This document shows positions 40,072 through 48,149 of a stretch of 64,000 nucleotides of DNA, one piece after another. The translations under genes were made by a program, and so were the position numbers. A model generated the notes under the pieces. It made no database searches, was not told where the DNA came from, and saw only the letters and a list, made by a program, of their open reading frames with translations. Source of the stretch: Streptomyces coeruleorubidus (GTDB taxonomy: Bacteria > Actinomycetota > Actinomycetes > Streptomycetales > Streptomycetaceae); contig NZ_CP023694.1 in NCBI RefSeq assembly GCF_008705135.1, forward strand, positions 1,550,001 through 1,614,000, given 5' to 3'. Positions within the stretch are counted from its first letter, which is position 1. Every line of letters begins with the position of its first letter.

Positions 40072-40754
40072 GACTGCGCCCCGTCCTGCTGCGGCTCGGC
40101 GTTGGGCTGCGGGTCATGGGATTCGTCAGTGGCGCAGGCGACGCAGCCGGGTGGGCACGGCTTGGCCGCCGGGGCGGAGGTCGCCTCGGTGCCGGGCTGC
40201 GCCTCCGCGGCGGCGGCGAGACCGTCTTGGTACTCGGCGCATGCGCAGGTGCAGGTGTGCGCTCCTGTTCCGCACTGGCAGGGCCCAATGCAGTAGTGCG
40301 TGTCGCAGTCGCGGCATAGAGCACGCCCGCAGTCGTCGCAGTCGTCCTCTTCCGACCTTTCTGGCGCCCCCTTCGAGGACGGAGCCTCCGCCTCGGTGCC
40401 GGGCTGCGCCTCGTCGGCCAGGCGGCGCAGTTTCTCCAGCTCGACGCGCATCTCCTCGCCGAGTCGGTGCAGCGCGTCGAACGCCTCCGACTTGATCGGC
40501 ACGCCGTCGTCGTCGACGCCCCGGCCGTAGGCCCACTTGCGGCGGTGGGCTTCGGCAGTGAAGTGCAGCAGCAGCGCCTCAGCCATCGCGGCCCGGTCGG
40601 CGGGCGGTTCCACCGTCTGCACCTCGGGGTGCACCCGCGCGACGTGCCCGTCCATCAGGCTGCGCGGCACCATCGGCCGGTCGGGGCACCACGGGCAGGG
40701 GTCGCGGACCTCGACGCGGCCTGCGATGGGGCTGGTGAAGTCGGGCTGGGTCAT
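40068..40754 (-). CDS. Cys-rich hypothetical phage protein
   Basis: 228 residues. The N-terminal CPWCPDRPMV...H...H segment is zinc-finger-like. A helical middle and two Cys-rich clusters (CDDCGRALCRDCDTHYC, CQCGTGAHTCTCACA) with repeated AQPGTEA segments follow. Function is unknown; probably zinc-binding. Confidence 0.5.
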   Translation of the reverse strand: MTQPDFTSPIAGRVEVRDPCPWCPDRPMVPRSLMDGHVARVHPEVQTVEPPADRAAMAEALLLHFTAEAHRRKWAYGRGVDDDGVPIKSEAFDALHRLGEEMRVELEKLRRLADEAQPGTEAEAPSSKGAPERSEEDDCDDCGRALCRDCDTHYCIGPCQCGTGAHTCTCACAEYQDGLAAAAEAQPGTEATSAPAAKPCPPGCVACATDESHDPQPNAEPQQDGAQS

Positions 40755-40811
40755 TGGCTGCTCCTGGTGGCTGTGCGGGCGGGGGTGGGTGGTGTGGGAC
40801 GCTGGGCACAG

Positions 40812-40840
40812 GCCCGGCCGCGGTAACAGCGCGGCCGGGC
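40812..40840 (-). terminator. Terminator after the cytosine methyltransferase gene
   Basis: GCCCGGCCGCG and CGCGGCCGGGC form a perfect 11-bp stem with a 7-base loop, 10 bases past the methyltransferase stop. Confidence 0.65.
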
Positions 40841-40850
40841 TGCGGCGTGG

Positions 40851-41816
40851 TCACGCCGGGATCGCGTCGAGCGCGTGCGCGGCGGTCATGAGGTGGCGGT
40901 GGCCAGCGGCGGTCTGCTGAGGGATGACCCCGTTGCCGGCGATCCGCAGCAGCTCGGTGCGCGGAATCCCGGGCACGTCAGTAATCCATCCGGTGGGCCA
41001 GCCCATCAACCACTCGTAGGCGGCCGGGCTGACCCGCAGGTTGCCGCGCGCGTCCGGCGCGACCGGCGACGGAGCCGGGCGACCGGTGATCTCGGCCCAG
41101 CGGCGGACCGCCGGCCCGTAGTCCACGCCGAGCTCGGCCGAGTTCCAGTTCTCGTCGAGGCGGACGGCGACACCGGGCAGGTAGTACACGCCCTTGCCGT
41201 CGCGCTGGTTGGGGCCGCCGTTCGGGCCGTCGGTGGCCTTCGGGGTGGGAAGCATCGGCAGCGGCGGGTACAGGGCGGGCGGCGCCGGCACCTCGATCGT
41301 CACGCCCGTGCCGGGGATGGCGTAGCCGATGAACCGGGGCCTGGTGTGGGGGGCGCCGATCGCCGACGCCTTGGTGATCGTCCAGTAGAGGTCGTAGCCG
41401 AGCTCGTTGAGGTTCGCGGCGACGGTGGGCAGGCCGCGAGTCTTCAGGGCGGCGACGTTCTCCAGGAAGACGCGGGCCGGCCGGATGGCGGAGATGGCGT
41501 GGGCGACGCTGCGCCACAGTCCGGAGCGGGGGTCGTCGAGGCCGAGGCGGTGGCCGTTGTGGCTGATGCCCTGGCACGGCCATCCGGCGATCAGCGTGTC
41601 CAGGTCGGGGAACTGCTCGGCGGTCTCCCGGTAGTTGATCGCGTCGATGCTGCCCAGGTTCCGGACGCCCGGGAATCGGGCGGCCATCACGGCGGAGGCG
41701 TGCGGGTCGTTCTCGGCGTACACGACGGTGCGGGCGCCGGTCGCCTCGCGGACGGCTTCGTCGAGCTGGCCGGAGCCTGAGCACAGGCTGATCGCGGCGG
41801 ACAGGGGGCTCGTCAT
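40851..41816 (-). CDS. DNA (cytosine-5) methyltransferase
   Basis: 321 residues. SLCSGSGQL is the AdoMet-binding motif I variant, GWPCQGISHNG holds the catalytic Cys (PCQ motif), LENVAAL is motif VI (ENV), RPRFIGYAIP is motif VIII-like, and RIAGNGVIPQQTAAG is motif X-like. No partner endonuclease is nearby, so it is an orphan methyltransferase. Phage-borne ones often protect DNA from host restriction. Target sequence unknown. Confidence 0.88.
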   Translation of the reverse strand: MTSPLSAAISLCSGSGQLDEAVREATGARTVVYAENDPHASAVMAARFPGVRNLGSIDAINYRETAEQFPDLDTLIAGWPCQGISHNGHRLGLDDPRSGLWRSVAHAISAIRPARVFLENVAALKTRGLPTVAANLNELGYDLYWTITKASAIGAPHTRPRFIGYAIPGTGVTIEVPAPPALYPPLPMLPTPKATDGPNGGPNQRDGKGVYYLPGVAVRLDENWNSAELGVDYGPAVRRWAEITGRPAPSPVAPDARGNLRVSPAAYEWLMGWPTGWITDVPGIPRTELLRIAGNGVIPQQTAAGHRHLMTAAHALDAIPA

Positions 41817-41874
41817 CGGGTGCCTTTCGTGTCGGTGTGGTGGGCGCTGTCGTGGCGGGGGCAGGCGGCGGACA

Positions 41875-42111
41875 TCAGGCGGCGGGGCGTCGGTGCTCGT
41901 CGGGCAGGTCGGCGTCGCAGTAGAAGCCGATGCTGAGGTGCAGGCCGTGGTCTGCGACGACCTTCCACACGGCGGTGTCCGTGCACGGCGGGCGGCCGTC
42001 CTGCTCGCGGTGGAAGTTGGTGGTGCAGTCCGCGAGGTCGGTGTAGTCGGGCAGCACCCAGCCGCCGGGGCGGTGGAAAACGCGGACGGTGGGCTTGCGG
42101 CGGCGGGTCAT
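41875..42111 (-). CDS. Small hypothetical protein
   Basis: 78 residues from ATG 42111. VFHRPGGWVLPDYTDLADCTT and GRPPCTDTAVWKVVADHGLHLSIGFYCDADLP give a small beta/alpha fold with three Cys. No family recognised. Confidence 0.5.
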   Translation of the reverse strand: MTRRRKPTVRVFHRPGGWVLPDYTDLADCTTNFHREQDGRPPCTDTAVWKVVADHGLHLSIGFYCDADLPDEHRRPAA

Positions 42112-42383
42112 GCGGCGGTTCCTTCCTGGGGCTGGTGCTCCACACGGCTGGCGGGGATGCGGCAGTCGTTGCAGGGCGGCGGTGTGGGTCCGGAGGCGGC
42201 GGTGCCGCACGGCCAGGCCCCGAGGCGCGGGATGTGGTACTTCGGCTTGGGCTGCTCGGCCTTGGCCGGCTGGGCAGGTGACGGGGCCTCGACCTTCCGT
42301 CCGGTGATGTGGCGGAGGTACTCACGGAAGCTGGCGGGGTCCTTCCGGAGCTCGGCCACCTCCTCGATGCTCAGCTCAGTCAT
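42108..42383 (-). CDS. Small hypothetical protein
   Basis: 91 residues from ATG 42383, overlapping the previous gene as ATGA. N-terminal helix (IEEVAELRKDPASFREYLR) and a Pro-rich middle with CGT..GPTPPPCNDC, a possible zinc site. Function unknown. Confidence 0.5.
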   Translation of the reverse strand: MTELSIEEVAELRKDPASFREYLRHITGRKVEAPSPAQPAKAEQPKPKYHIPRLGAWPCGTAASGPTPPPCNDCRIPASRVEHQPQEGTAA

Positions 42384-42652
42384 GACGCCATCAGCCCCTG
42401 CTCCTCGGGCAGCAGGCCGATCAGGTAGCTGATCGCCGCGTGCCAGGCCTCTTCGCTTTCGAGGCGGGGGTGGGCGCCGGTGTCCCGCTCCCATCCCACG
42501 AGGGGCTTGATGGCAGGGCGCAGGGTGTACGACCAGTAGATCGAGAACGACCACGTGGGGTCGCTGTCCGCCCGGGCCGCCTCGGCGCGCACTTCCTTCT
42601 CCAGGTCGAGCAGCCGCGGTTCGGCGTCAGTGAGTTCGGACCAGGTGATCAC
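42380..42652 (-). CDS. Small hypothetical protein
   Basis: 90 residues, MITWSELTDAEPRLLDLEK, helical, with YWSYTLRPAIKPLVGWERDTG. It lies directly after dnaB on the same strand. No known family. Confidence 0.5.
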   Translation of the reverse strand: MITWSELTDAEPRLLDLEKEVRAEAARADSDPTWSFSIYWSYTLRPAIKPLVGWERDTGAHPRLESEEAWHAAISYLIGLLPEEQGLMAS

Positions 42653-42664
42653 GAGTTCTCCTTG

Positions 42665-44032
42665 TCAGTAGCCGCGGTCCATGGACTGCAGGCGGCCGTA
42701 GTGGCCTTGGAAGACGAGCGGGATGATCCGGCCGGAGATGCCGTTTCGGTTCTTCGCGACGATCAGGTCGATCTCGCCGGTGCGGTCCGGGAGGTCTTTC
42801 GTCTCCGGGTTGTCCGGGTCGGGCTGCGGCGGCCGGTGCATGAGGACGATCACGTTCGAGTCCTGCTCGATCGCCGAGGAGTCCTTGAAATCGGTGACGA
42901 GCGGGGGCCGTCCGGCGGCGTTGCGGTTGAACTGGGCGAGCGCGATGACGGGAATCTCGAACTCCATCGCCATGAGCTTCAGGCCGCGGCTGATCGTGGC
43001 GACTTCCTGTGCCCGGTTGGCGTTACTGCCTGTGCCTTCGGGTGTCATGAGCTGGAGGTAGTCGGCGACGACCATGGCGGCGGGCTGGCCGTGGCTGGCC
43101 ATCCACCGGAGCCTGGCCCGGATCTTCGACAGGGTGAGGTTCGGCGAGTCGTCGAGGATGAAGTTGCTGGCGTTCTGCATCCGGTCAGAGACCTTGATGA
43201 CCTTGGCCCAGTCGTGGTCGGTGAGCTTGCGGCGGATGAGCCGGTCGAGGTCGACGCTGGCTTCGGCTGCGGTCAGTCGCGCCATCAGTTCACTGCCGCC
43301 CATCTCCATGGAGGCGACGAGGACGGGCCGGCAGCGGGTGAGGGCGACGTGGGTGGCGAGGTTCATGCCGAACAGGGACTTGCCGCCGCCGGTTGCAGCG
43401 CCGACAGTGACGAGCTGGCCGGGCTTGAGTTCAACGACGTCGTTGAGGTCGTGCCAAGGGGTGTCGAGCGCGTTGGGGTCCTTGCCCGCTTCGAGTTCGT
43501 CGAGAAACGCGGCCCATCGGTCACCGACGGACAGCTTCACCTCGAGGGGGGAGGCCCCTGTGGCGGCGCCTTGGAGTTCGGCCATGGCGTCGTCGAGGAT
43601 TTCGGTGGCCTCGTCTTGCTGGGTGTATGCACGGGCGGCGGCCCGGGTGGCGGCTTCGATGACGGCGCGGAGCATGGCCTTGTCGCGGACGATCTCGGCG
43701 TACTTCTCGGCGTGCGCGGTGGTGGGGACGGCCGCAACAAGGTGGTGAAGGTAGGTGCTGCCGCCGACCTTGTTGAGGTCGCCGGTGCGGGCGAGTTCCT
43801 CGCCGACGGTGATGGGGTCGACCTTGGGGGTGCGGCTGCGGCCGTACAGGTCGCAGATGGCGGTGAAGATGGTCTGGTGTGCGGGCCGGTAGAACGCGCC
43901 CGGTTCGACGGCGGCGATGATCCGGTCGATGCAGTGCTGCGACAGGAGCATGCTGCCGAGCACGGCCTGTTCGGCTTCGACGTCGCAGGGCGGGGTGCGC
44001 TCGAAGTCGTCGGGCTGGTCGAAGTCATTCAC
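42665..44032 (-). CDS. dnaB: Replicative DNA helicase, DnaB family
   Basis: 455 residues from GTG 44032. The N-terminal domain is PPCDVEAEQAVLGSMLL with LAR..... and the RecA-like core begins near residue 160. Walker A GAATGGGKS near 215, VASMEMGGSELMARL (motif with catalytic Glu), Walker B AMVVADYLQLM near 320, and EIPVIALAQFNR as the sensor region. It unwinds the fork during phage replication. It overlaps the initiator-like gene by GTGA. Confidence 0.93.
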   Translation of the reverse strand: MNDFDQPDDFERTPPCDVEAEQAVLGSMLLSQHCIDRIIAAVEPGAFYRPAHQTIFTAICDLYGRSRTPKVDPITVGEELARTGDLNKVGGSTYLHHLVAAVPTTAHAEKYAEIVRDKAMLRAVIEAATRAAARAYTQQDEATEILDDAMAELQGAATGASPLEVKLSVGDRWAAFLDELEAGKDPNALDTPWHDLNDVVELKPGQLVTVGAATGGGKSLFGMNLATHVALTRCRPVLVASMEMGGSELMARLTAAEASVDLDRLIRRKLTDHDWAKVIKVSDRMQNASNFILDDSPNLTLSKIRARLRWMASHGQPAAMVVADYLQLMTPEGTGSNANRAQEVATISRGLKLMAMEFEIPVIALAQFNRNAAGRPPLVTDFKDSSAIEQDSNVIVLMHRPPQPDPDNPETKDLPDRTGEIDLIVAKNRNGISGRIIPLVFQGHYGRLQSMDRGY

Positions 44033-44976
44033 GCTGCGGAGTCCTTACGGTTCGGGTGGCATTCGGGGCAGGGGCGCAGGGAGCGGAGGCCGTTGGCGTC
44101 CTCGACCTGGCGCATGCGGGTGATCTCGTCGCAGTCCGGGTCCTTGCACCAGTCGGGCAGGACTCGGAGGTGCTTGGGCTGCGGGGCTGGCTTGGTGCTC
44201 TTGGGCGGGAGTCCCAGCCAGCCGGCGCGGAGGTAGAACTTGGCGAAGCGGATGGGGCTGCGCGACTTGGCGCCGAGGGCGAACTTGACCATCTGGTCGA
44301 CGCCGGCCCGCTGTTGGATTCGGGCGACGCACTGCCAGTCGTCAGCGGTCATCTGCCAGGAGACGACGAGCCCTGCGTCGGTCATGGCCTTGATGAGGGG
44401 CTGGCAGTAGGCGAAGGCGTCTGGGATCCGTTCCTCGTTGCCTGCCTGCTCTCCGTCCCCGGTAGGTGAGGAGGAGGTACTAGAGGAAGGAAAGACTCTT
44501 GTGGTCGCCTGGCGACCTAGCCTTACCGGGGCATATCCGACTTCGCCCTCTTGGGCACGGTCGCCTGGCGACCCAGCCGTGTCCGACTTGTCGGGCTTGG
44601 CTAGGTCGCCTGGCGACCTAGCCTTGTCGGACTTACCGGGCTTGTCCGTTTTAGCTAGGTCGCCAGGCGACCCAGCCTTACCGTCCGGAATGTGAATGGA
44701 ATAGACATTCTGGGCATGCTCCTTCTGGGCCTTGATCCGCTCCGGGGACTTGCACTGAAGCCAGCCCTCCTCCAGCAGGGTCTTTCGGTGCGAGAGGAAT
44801 GCGGACTTCGACAGCCCGGTGGCCTCAAGCAGCACCGACTGGGCCGGCTGGTGGCGGATGGCGATGCGACCGGTCTCGGTGTCGGCCCAGGTGGCGACCG
44901 TCAGGGCAAGCAGTCGCGCCAGAGGCGGCAGACCGCTGCGCCTGATGGCGCGCTCAAACTCGAACCGAGAAGGCAT
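44029..44976 (-). CDS. Replication initiator-like protein carrying internal iterons
   Basis: 315 residues. N-terminal winged-helix part (PPLARLLALTVATWAD, LLEATGLSKSAFLSHRKTLLEEGWL), a low-complexity middle with SPGD repeats (residues about 100-160), a helical region, and a C-terminal Cys cluster (CKDPDCDE ... CPECH). This is the usual place and form of a phage O-like initiator that loads DnaB. Four palindromes in the middle part are treated separately as a putative origin. Confidence 0.7.
   Translation of the reverse strand: MPSRFEFERAIRRSGLPPLARLLALTVATWADTETGRIAIRHQPAQSVLLEATGLSKSAFLSHRKTLLEEGWLQCKSPERIKAQKEHAQNVYSIHIPDGKAGSPGDLAKTDKPGKSDKARSPGDLAKPDKSDTAGSPGDRAQEGEVGYAPVRLGRQATTRVFPSSSTSSSPTGDGEQAGNEERIPDAFAYCQPLIKAMTDAGLVVSWQMTADDWQCVARIQQRAGVDQMVKFALGAKSRSPIRFAKFYLRAGWLGLPPKSTKPAPQPKHLRVLPDWCKDPDCDEITRMRQVEDANGLRSLRPCPECHPNRKDSAA
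44503..44672. other. Putative replication origin: four 15-bp palindromic iterons
   Basis: GGTCGCC-T/A-GGCGACC occurs at 44503-44517, 44559-44573, 44604-44618 and 44658-44672 (spacing 56, 45 and 54). The one at 44604 extends to a perfect 25-bp palindrome at 44599-44623. Three copies are read as SPGD in the protein, but the 44503 copy is in another frame and reads GRQAT. So the DNA sequence, not the peptide, seems to be conserved. This fits initiator binding sites inside the initiator gene, as in lambda O. Confidence 0.65.
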
Positions 44977-45058
44977 CGGGCTTCTTCTTCCTGGCAGTCA
45001 CGGACGGACGGTCGGGGTGTGGCGGGTCAGGGTCCGGCGCGCGGCCGGCAGCGGCCGG

Positions 45059-45499
45059 TCACGCGGCGGCCTTCTGGCTGCCGGTGAGGCGGTAGCGGCG
45101 GTCGGCGGCGGCGTTGGCCGCGCGGCAGGCGTCGCAGGGGGCCTCGCCGTTCCTCAGGTGACGCCGGTACATGCGCGGCTCACCGCACTTCGGCTCCGGC
45201 CGCGGTTCCCGCTTCCGGGCTTTGGGGTGGGTGCCGCCGGGCTTCCACCCGTTGTCGCGCCAGCTGGCGATGGTGGAAGTGTCGGAGCGGACTCGTTCGC
45301 CGATGGCCTTGTCGCTGTAACCGCGGCCGTCGAGGATCCGCGCTGCATGGATCTTCTCGGCGACGGTGAGCTTCACCGGCTCGCCGTTGAGGGCGTACTC
45401 GATGGCGATGTAGTCGAGGTCGGCCTGCTCGTCGAAGGTGTCGGTGGTGGAGGCGTAGAGGCGCCCGCGGTTGCCGGCGCCGACACGGGTCCCGTTCAT
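45059..45499 (-). CDS. Helix-turn-helix protein with Cys-rich C-terminus
   Basis: 146 residues. TVAEKIHAARILDGRGYSDK and IGERVRSDTSTIASWRDNGW form an HTH. The C-terminal HLRNGEAPCDACRAANAAADR is a short zinc-ribbon-like motif common in actinophage proteins. A probable regulator of early genes. Confidence 0.65.
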   Translation of the reverse strand: MNGTRVGAGNRGRLYASTTDTFDEQADLDYIAIEYALNGEPVKLTVAEKIHAARILDGRGYSDKAIGERVRSDTSTIASWRDNGWKPGGTHPKARKREPRPEPKCGEPRMYRRHLRNGEAPCDACRAANAAADRRYRLTGSQKAAA

Positions 45500-46356
45500 G
45501 CGGCCACCGCCTCGTTCGTCTCAGGCCGCTGCGAGAAGGCGCGGTAGAGGTGGTCCTTGGTGATGCCGAGCCGGTGGGCGGCCTGCGCCACGGTGTAACC
45601 CTGGGTGCTCATGAGCCAGCGGGCGTCTTCGGCGATGGCCGTGTACCGGTCGACGTGCTCGCCGAGGTCGGGCGCGGCGGCGGGGCTGTCGATGTAGTCG
45701 TCGTCCCAGGCGGCGGGCGGCGCCCAGCCGTTGGTGACGGCGATCTGCTTGGCCTGCGCGATGTATCGCAGGCTGACGCCGCGGGTCGCCGGGTCCACGT
45801 TCCACAGCCGCTCATACAGGTCGCGCACCTTGCGCGCGGTGTCGCCGGAAACCACGTCCTTGCGGACCTGATCCCAGATCAGCCGGTGGTGCTTGATGCC
45901 GAGCTCGCGGCCCAGGCGCATCTGCGGCCAGCCGTTGGCGACGAGGGCCTGGAGGCGGCGTCGGGTGCCGGTGCCGTCGACGCGGGCGCTGGGTGCGACG
46001 TGGTCGAGAGACGGCTTGACGGCGAGGATCTTGTCAGCCGTGGTGGTGCGGACCCGCTTGGTGGGGCCGCGGCCTTCGTGCGGGGCACCGTACAGGATCT
46101 TGGAGATGCAGCCGTTGGCGACACCGGCGAGGCGGCACACGCGCTGCCAGCCGATGCCATAGCTGGACAGCATTCGAATGTGCTGGCGGACGGGTTCGGC
46201 GTCGACGAGGGGCTGCCAGCGGCCGTAGGCGACGAGCCGGTTGCGGTTGCGGTCGTAGTCGGCGGAACGCCGGAGGCAGGCAGGCCGCCGGCAGCGGTAC
46301 TCCTTGACGCAGGTGAGGTTGCGGTGGTGGGGGGCTTCGCGGACGGCGGTGGTCAC
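45496..46356 (-). CDS. Helix-turn-helix DNA-binding protein
   Basis: 286 residues from GTG 46356, after GGAAGGAG. C-X-rich N-terminus (CVKEYRCRRPACLRRSADYD). Two HTH-like blocks: IGWQRVCRLAGVANGCISKILYG, then a C-terminal TVAQAAHRLGITKDHLYRAF. In between, MRLGRELGIKHHRLIWDQVR may be a third. This repeated-HTH family is common in actinophages and likely DNA-binding. Its GTG overlaps the next gene. Confidence 0.65.
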   Translation of the reverse strand: MTTAVREAPHHRNLTCVKEYRCRRPACLRRSADYDRNRNRLVAYGRWQPLVDAEPVRQHIRMLSSYGIGWQRVCRLAGVANGCISKILYGAPHEGRGPTKRVRTTTADKILAVKPSLDHVAPSARVDGTGTRRRLQALVANGWPQMRLGRELGIKHHRLIWDQVRKDVVSGDTARKVRDLYERLWNVDPATRGVSLRYIAQAKQIAVTNGWAPPAAWDDDYIDSPAAAPDLGEHVDRYTAIAEDARWLMSTQGYTVAQAAHRLGITKDHLYRAFSQRPETNEAVAA

Positions 46357-46541
46357 GGCTTCTCCTTCCGGGTGGCGGTGGGCAGTGCGTTGATGCGGCG
46401 GCAGGTCCACAGGTCGGTGGTGTCGGCGGGCGGCAGGTTGTCGGCCGCGGCGGGGAGGTGGCGGCGCTCGCGCCAGAGGCTGCGGGCGGCCATGACGGCG
46501 CCGGGGGCGAGGACGGCGGGCACGATCCAGGCGAGGCTCAC
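46353..46541 (-). CDS. Small single-span membrane protein
   Basis: 62 residues from GTG 46541, overlapping the 46538 gene stop as GTGA. WIVPAVLAPGAVMAARSLW forms one hydrophobic segment near the N-terminus, then a basic stretch. Role unknown. Confidence 0.5.
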   Translation of the reverse strand: MSLAWIVPAVLAPGAVMAARSLWRERRHLPAAADNLPPADTTDLWTCRRINALPTATRKEKP

Positions 46542-46912
46542 GAGGCGACCGCCGTCCGGTAGGCGGCGGTGCCGGTCCACTGGCGGCAGAGGCTGCGGTG
46601 GACGGTGGCGCGGGCGGACTGGACGACGCCGGCGTGCTCGATGACCCCAGCCTTCGCGGCGGCCATGAACGCGGCCCCCCAGCGGGCGGGGTGGTCGGGT
46701 TCGTCGACGAGGCCCTCGGCGATGAGGTCGGCGGCCTGGAACGGAGCGCCGCGGCGGGCCATGAGCTCTATCGCGGCGCGGCAGGCGGTCGCCCAGTCGG
46801 GCGGGGTGTTCGCGGTGGCGCGGGCGATGCCGTCCTGCTTGGCGGCCTCGGCGGCGGCCGGGGACACCGTGCCCTGCGGCGGCTCCATCGGGATCTGCAG
46901 CTGCTGTGTCAT
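46538..46912 (-). CDS. Hypothetical phage protein
   Basis: 124 residues. Helical: AAEAAKQDGIARATANTPPDW, LMARRGAPFQAADLIAEGLVD, WGAAFMAAAKAGVIEHAG. The pattern resembles a winged helix of actinophage early proteins. Function unknown. Confidence 0.55.
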   Translation of the reverse strand: MTQQLQIPMEPPQGTVSPAAAEAAKQDGIARATANTPPDWATACRAAIELMARRGAPFQAADLIAEGLVDEPDHPARWGAAFMAAAKAGVIEHAGVVQSARATVHRSLCRQWTGTAAYRTAVAS

Positions 46913-47307
46913 CGGGTCACCGCCTGGAGCTGCTGCTCGACGGCAGCCAGCAAGTCCTCGGCTGGCGTCCAGAAGCCGAGCGCGCCCTTGGCGGGCACCG
47001 GCTCCGGCAGGGTGACGACGTCGGCGAGCTCCCAGTGGTAGAGGTTGGGCTGGGCCCAGTAGCTGCAGCAGACCTGGTTGCCGTTGTCGAAGTGGCAGCC
47101 TGCGATGGTGGCGACGGCGACGACCGCGGAGTACACGTCGAGGTGGTCGCCATACACCTGCGCGTGGCGGTCGGGCTGGGCTCCGGCGTGGATGAGGATG
47201 CGGGCGCCCTCATGCTTGGTGGGTAGCTTCCAGGAGCGGTTCTCGACGCACTTCGTCTGGTGGGCGATGGCTCCGGCCCAGGGCTGGCGAACGGTGAGTG
47301 CCTTCAT
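46909..47307 (-). CDS. ASCH-domain protein
   Basis: 132 residues from ATG 47307. The start MKALTVRQPWAGAIAHQTKCVENRSW and then RILIHAGA, AVVAVATIAGCHFD and YHWELADVVTLPEPV are typical of ASCH (PUA-like) proteins. These bind RNA or modified nucleosides; phage versions are frequent but of unknown role. Confidence 0.8.
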   Translation of the reverse strand: MKALTVRQPWAGAIAHQTKCVENRSWKLPTKHEGARILIHAGAQPDRHAQVYGDHLDVYSAVVAVATIAGCHFDNGNQVCCSYWAQPNLYHWELADVVTLPEPVPAKGALGFWTPAEDLLAAVEQQLQAVTR

Positions 47308-47334
47308 GGCGTGGTTTCCTTGTCGGGTTGGAGA

Positions 47335-47359
47335 CCGCCCCGCACTGCCCGCGGGGCGG
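47335..47359 (-). terminator. Terminator-like hairpin after the AAA ATPase gene
   Basis: CCGCCCCGC pairs with GCGGGGCGG around a 7-base loop, 16 bases past the stop of the ATPase gene and before the ASCH gene. Confidence 0.6.
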
Positions 47360-47375
47360 CTTCGGCGTGTGCGGG

Positions 47376-48149
47376 CTACTGCTCGGTGGTGGTCTCGGGC
47401 TCGGCGGCGAGCCAGGCGAGGAGCGGGGCGGCGATGTCGCGGGCCCCGTTGGGGCGGTCGATGACCTTGCGGTTCAGGCCGGGGCAGCGGGACTTGAGGA
47501 CTTCGAGCCGGTTGTCGATGTCCATCGCGACGGCGACGTCGAACTCGTACTCGATGCCCTTGCGCTGCTCGGGCCGGGTGCCGACCTGCTTGGGCTTGCC
47601 GTTCTCCAGGACCCACTCGGTGTAGGAGCGCATCGAGGCGACGACGTGGCCGGGGTAGGCGAGGATCGCGGCGACCATGTCGTTCTGGAGGGGAGTGCCG
47701 TCTTTCCAGCCGGCGAACTTGTTGCCGCCGTACCGGCTGCTGGCCTTCTCGACCTGGTCGAGGGTGCCGTCGGTGCCCTTCCAGAAGTGGGAGAGGCTGT
47801 CGACGAACACGGTCGGGTAGCCGGCCTGGGCGGCGGCGTCGAGGGCGCGGGCGAGGTCGCGGGGGTCGTAGCGGTCCATGGCCAGCGTGTCGAACTGGAT
47901 GCCGCCGATCCCGGCGTAGAGGCTGGCCGCCCCCTTCTCGGTGTCGATGACAGCGAACTTGCGGCCCTCGGACAGGCCGTGGGAGATGCCGAGTCCGGTC
48001 CAGGTCTTGCCGGAGCCGGACAGGCCCTGGATGGACAGGCGGGCTTTGCGGCCGGCCTTGGAGGCGGGGCGGAAGGCGAACTGGTTGGGGGCGCCGTTCT
48101 GCTCGGCGGCCGGGCGGCCCGTGCGGACGGGCGGGGGAAGCTGGGTCAC
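47376..48149 (-). CDS. RecA-like AAA ATPase, Sak4-type annealing protein
   Basis: 257 residues from GTG 48149, overlapping the exonuclease stop as GTGA. Walker A GLSGSGKTW near residue 44, AVIDTEKGAASLY with the E near 66, Walker B PTVFVDSLSHFW near 116, and a C-terminal REVxR-like region. This is the Sak4 family of single-strand annealing ATPases, usually paired with an exonuclease. It would promote homologous recombination of phage DNA. Confidence 0.75.
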   Translation of the reverse strand: MTQLPPPVRTGRPAAEQNGAPNQFAFRPASKAGRKARLSIQGLSGSGKTWTGLGISHGLSEGRKFAVIDTEKGAASLYAGIGGIQFDTLAMDRYDPRDLARALDAAAQAGYPTVFVDSLSHFWKGTDGTLDQVEKASSRYGGNKFAGWKDGTPLQNDMVAAILAYPGHVVASMRSYTEWVLENGKPKQVGTRPEQRKGIEYEFDVAVAMDIDNRLEVLKSRCPGLNRKVIDRPNGARDIAAPLLAWLAAEPETTTEQ

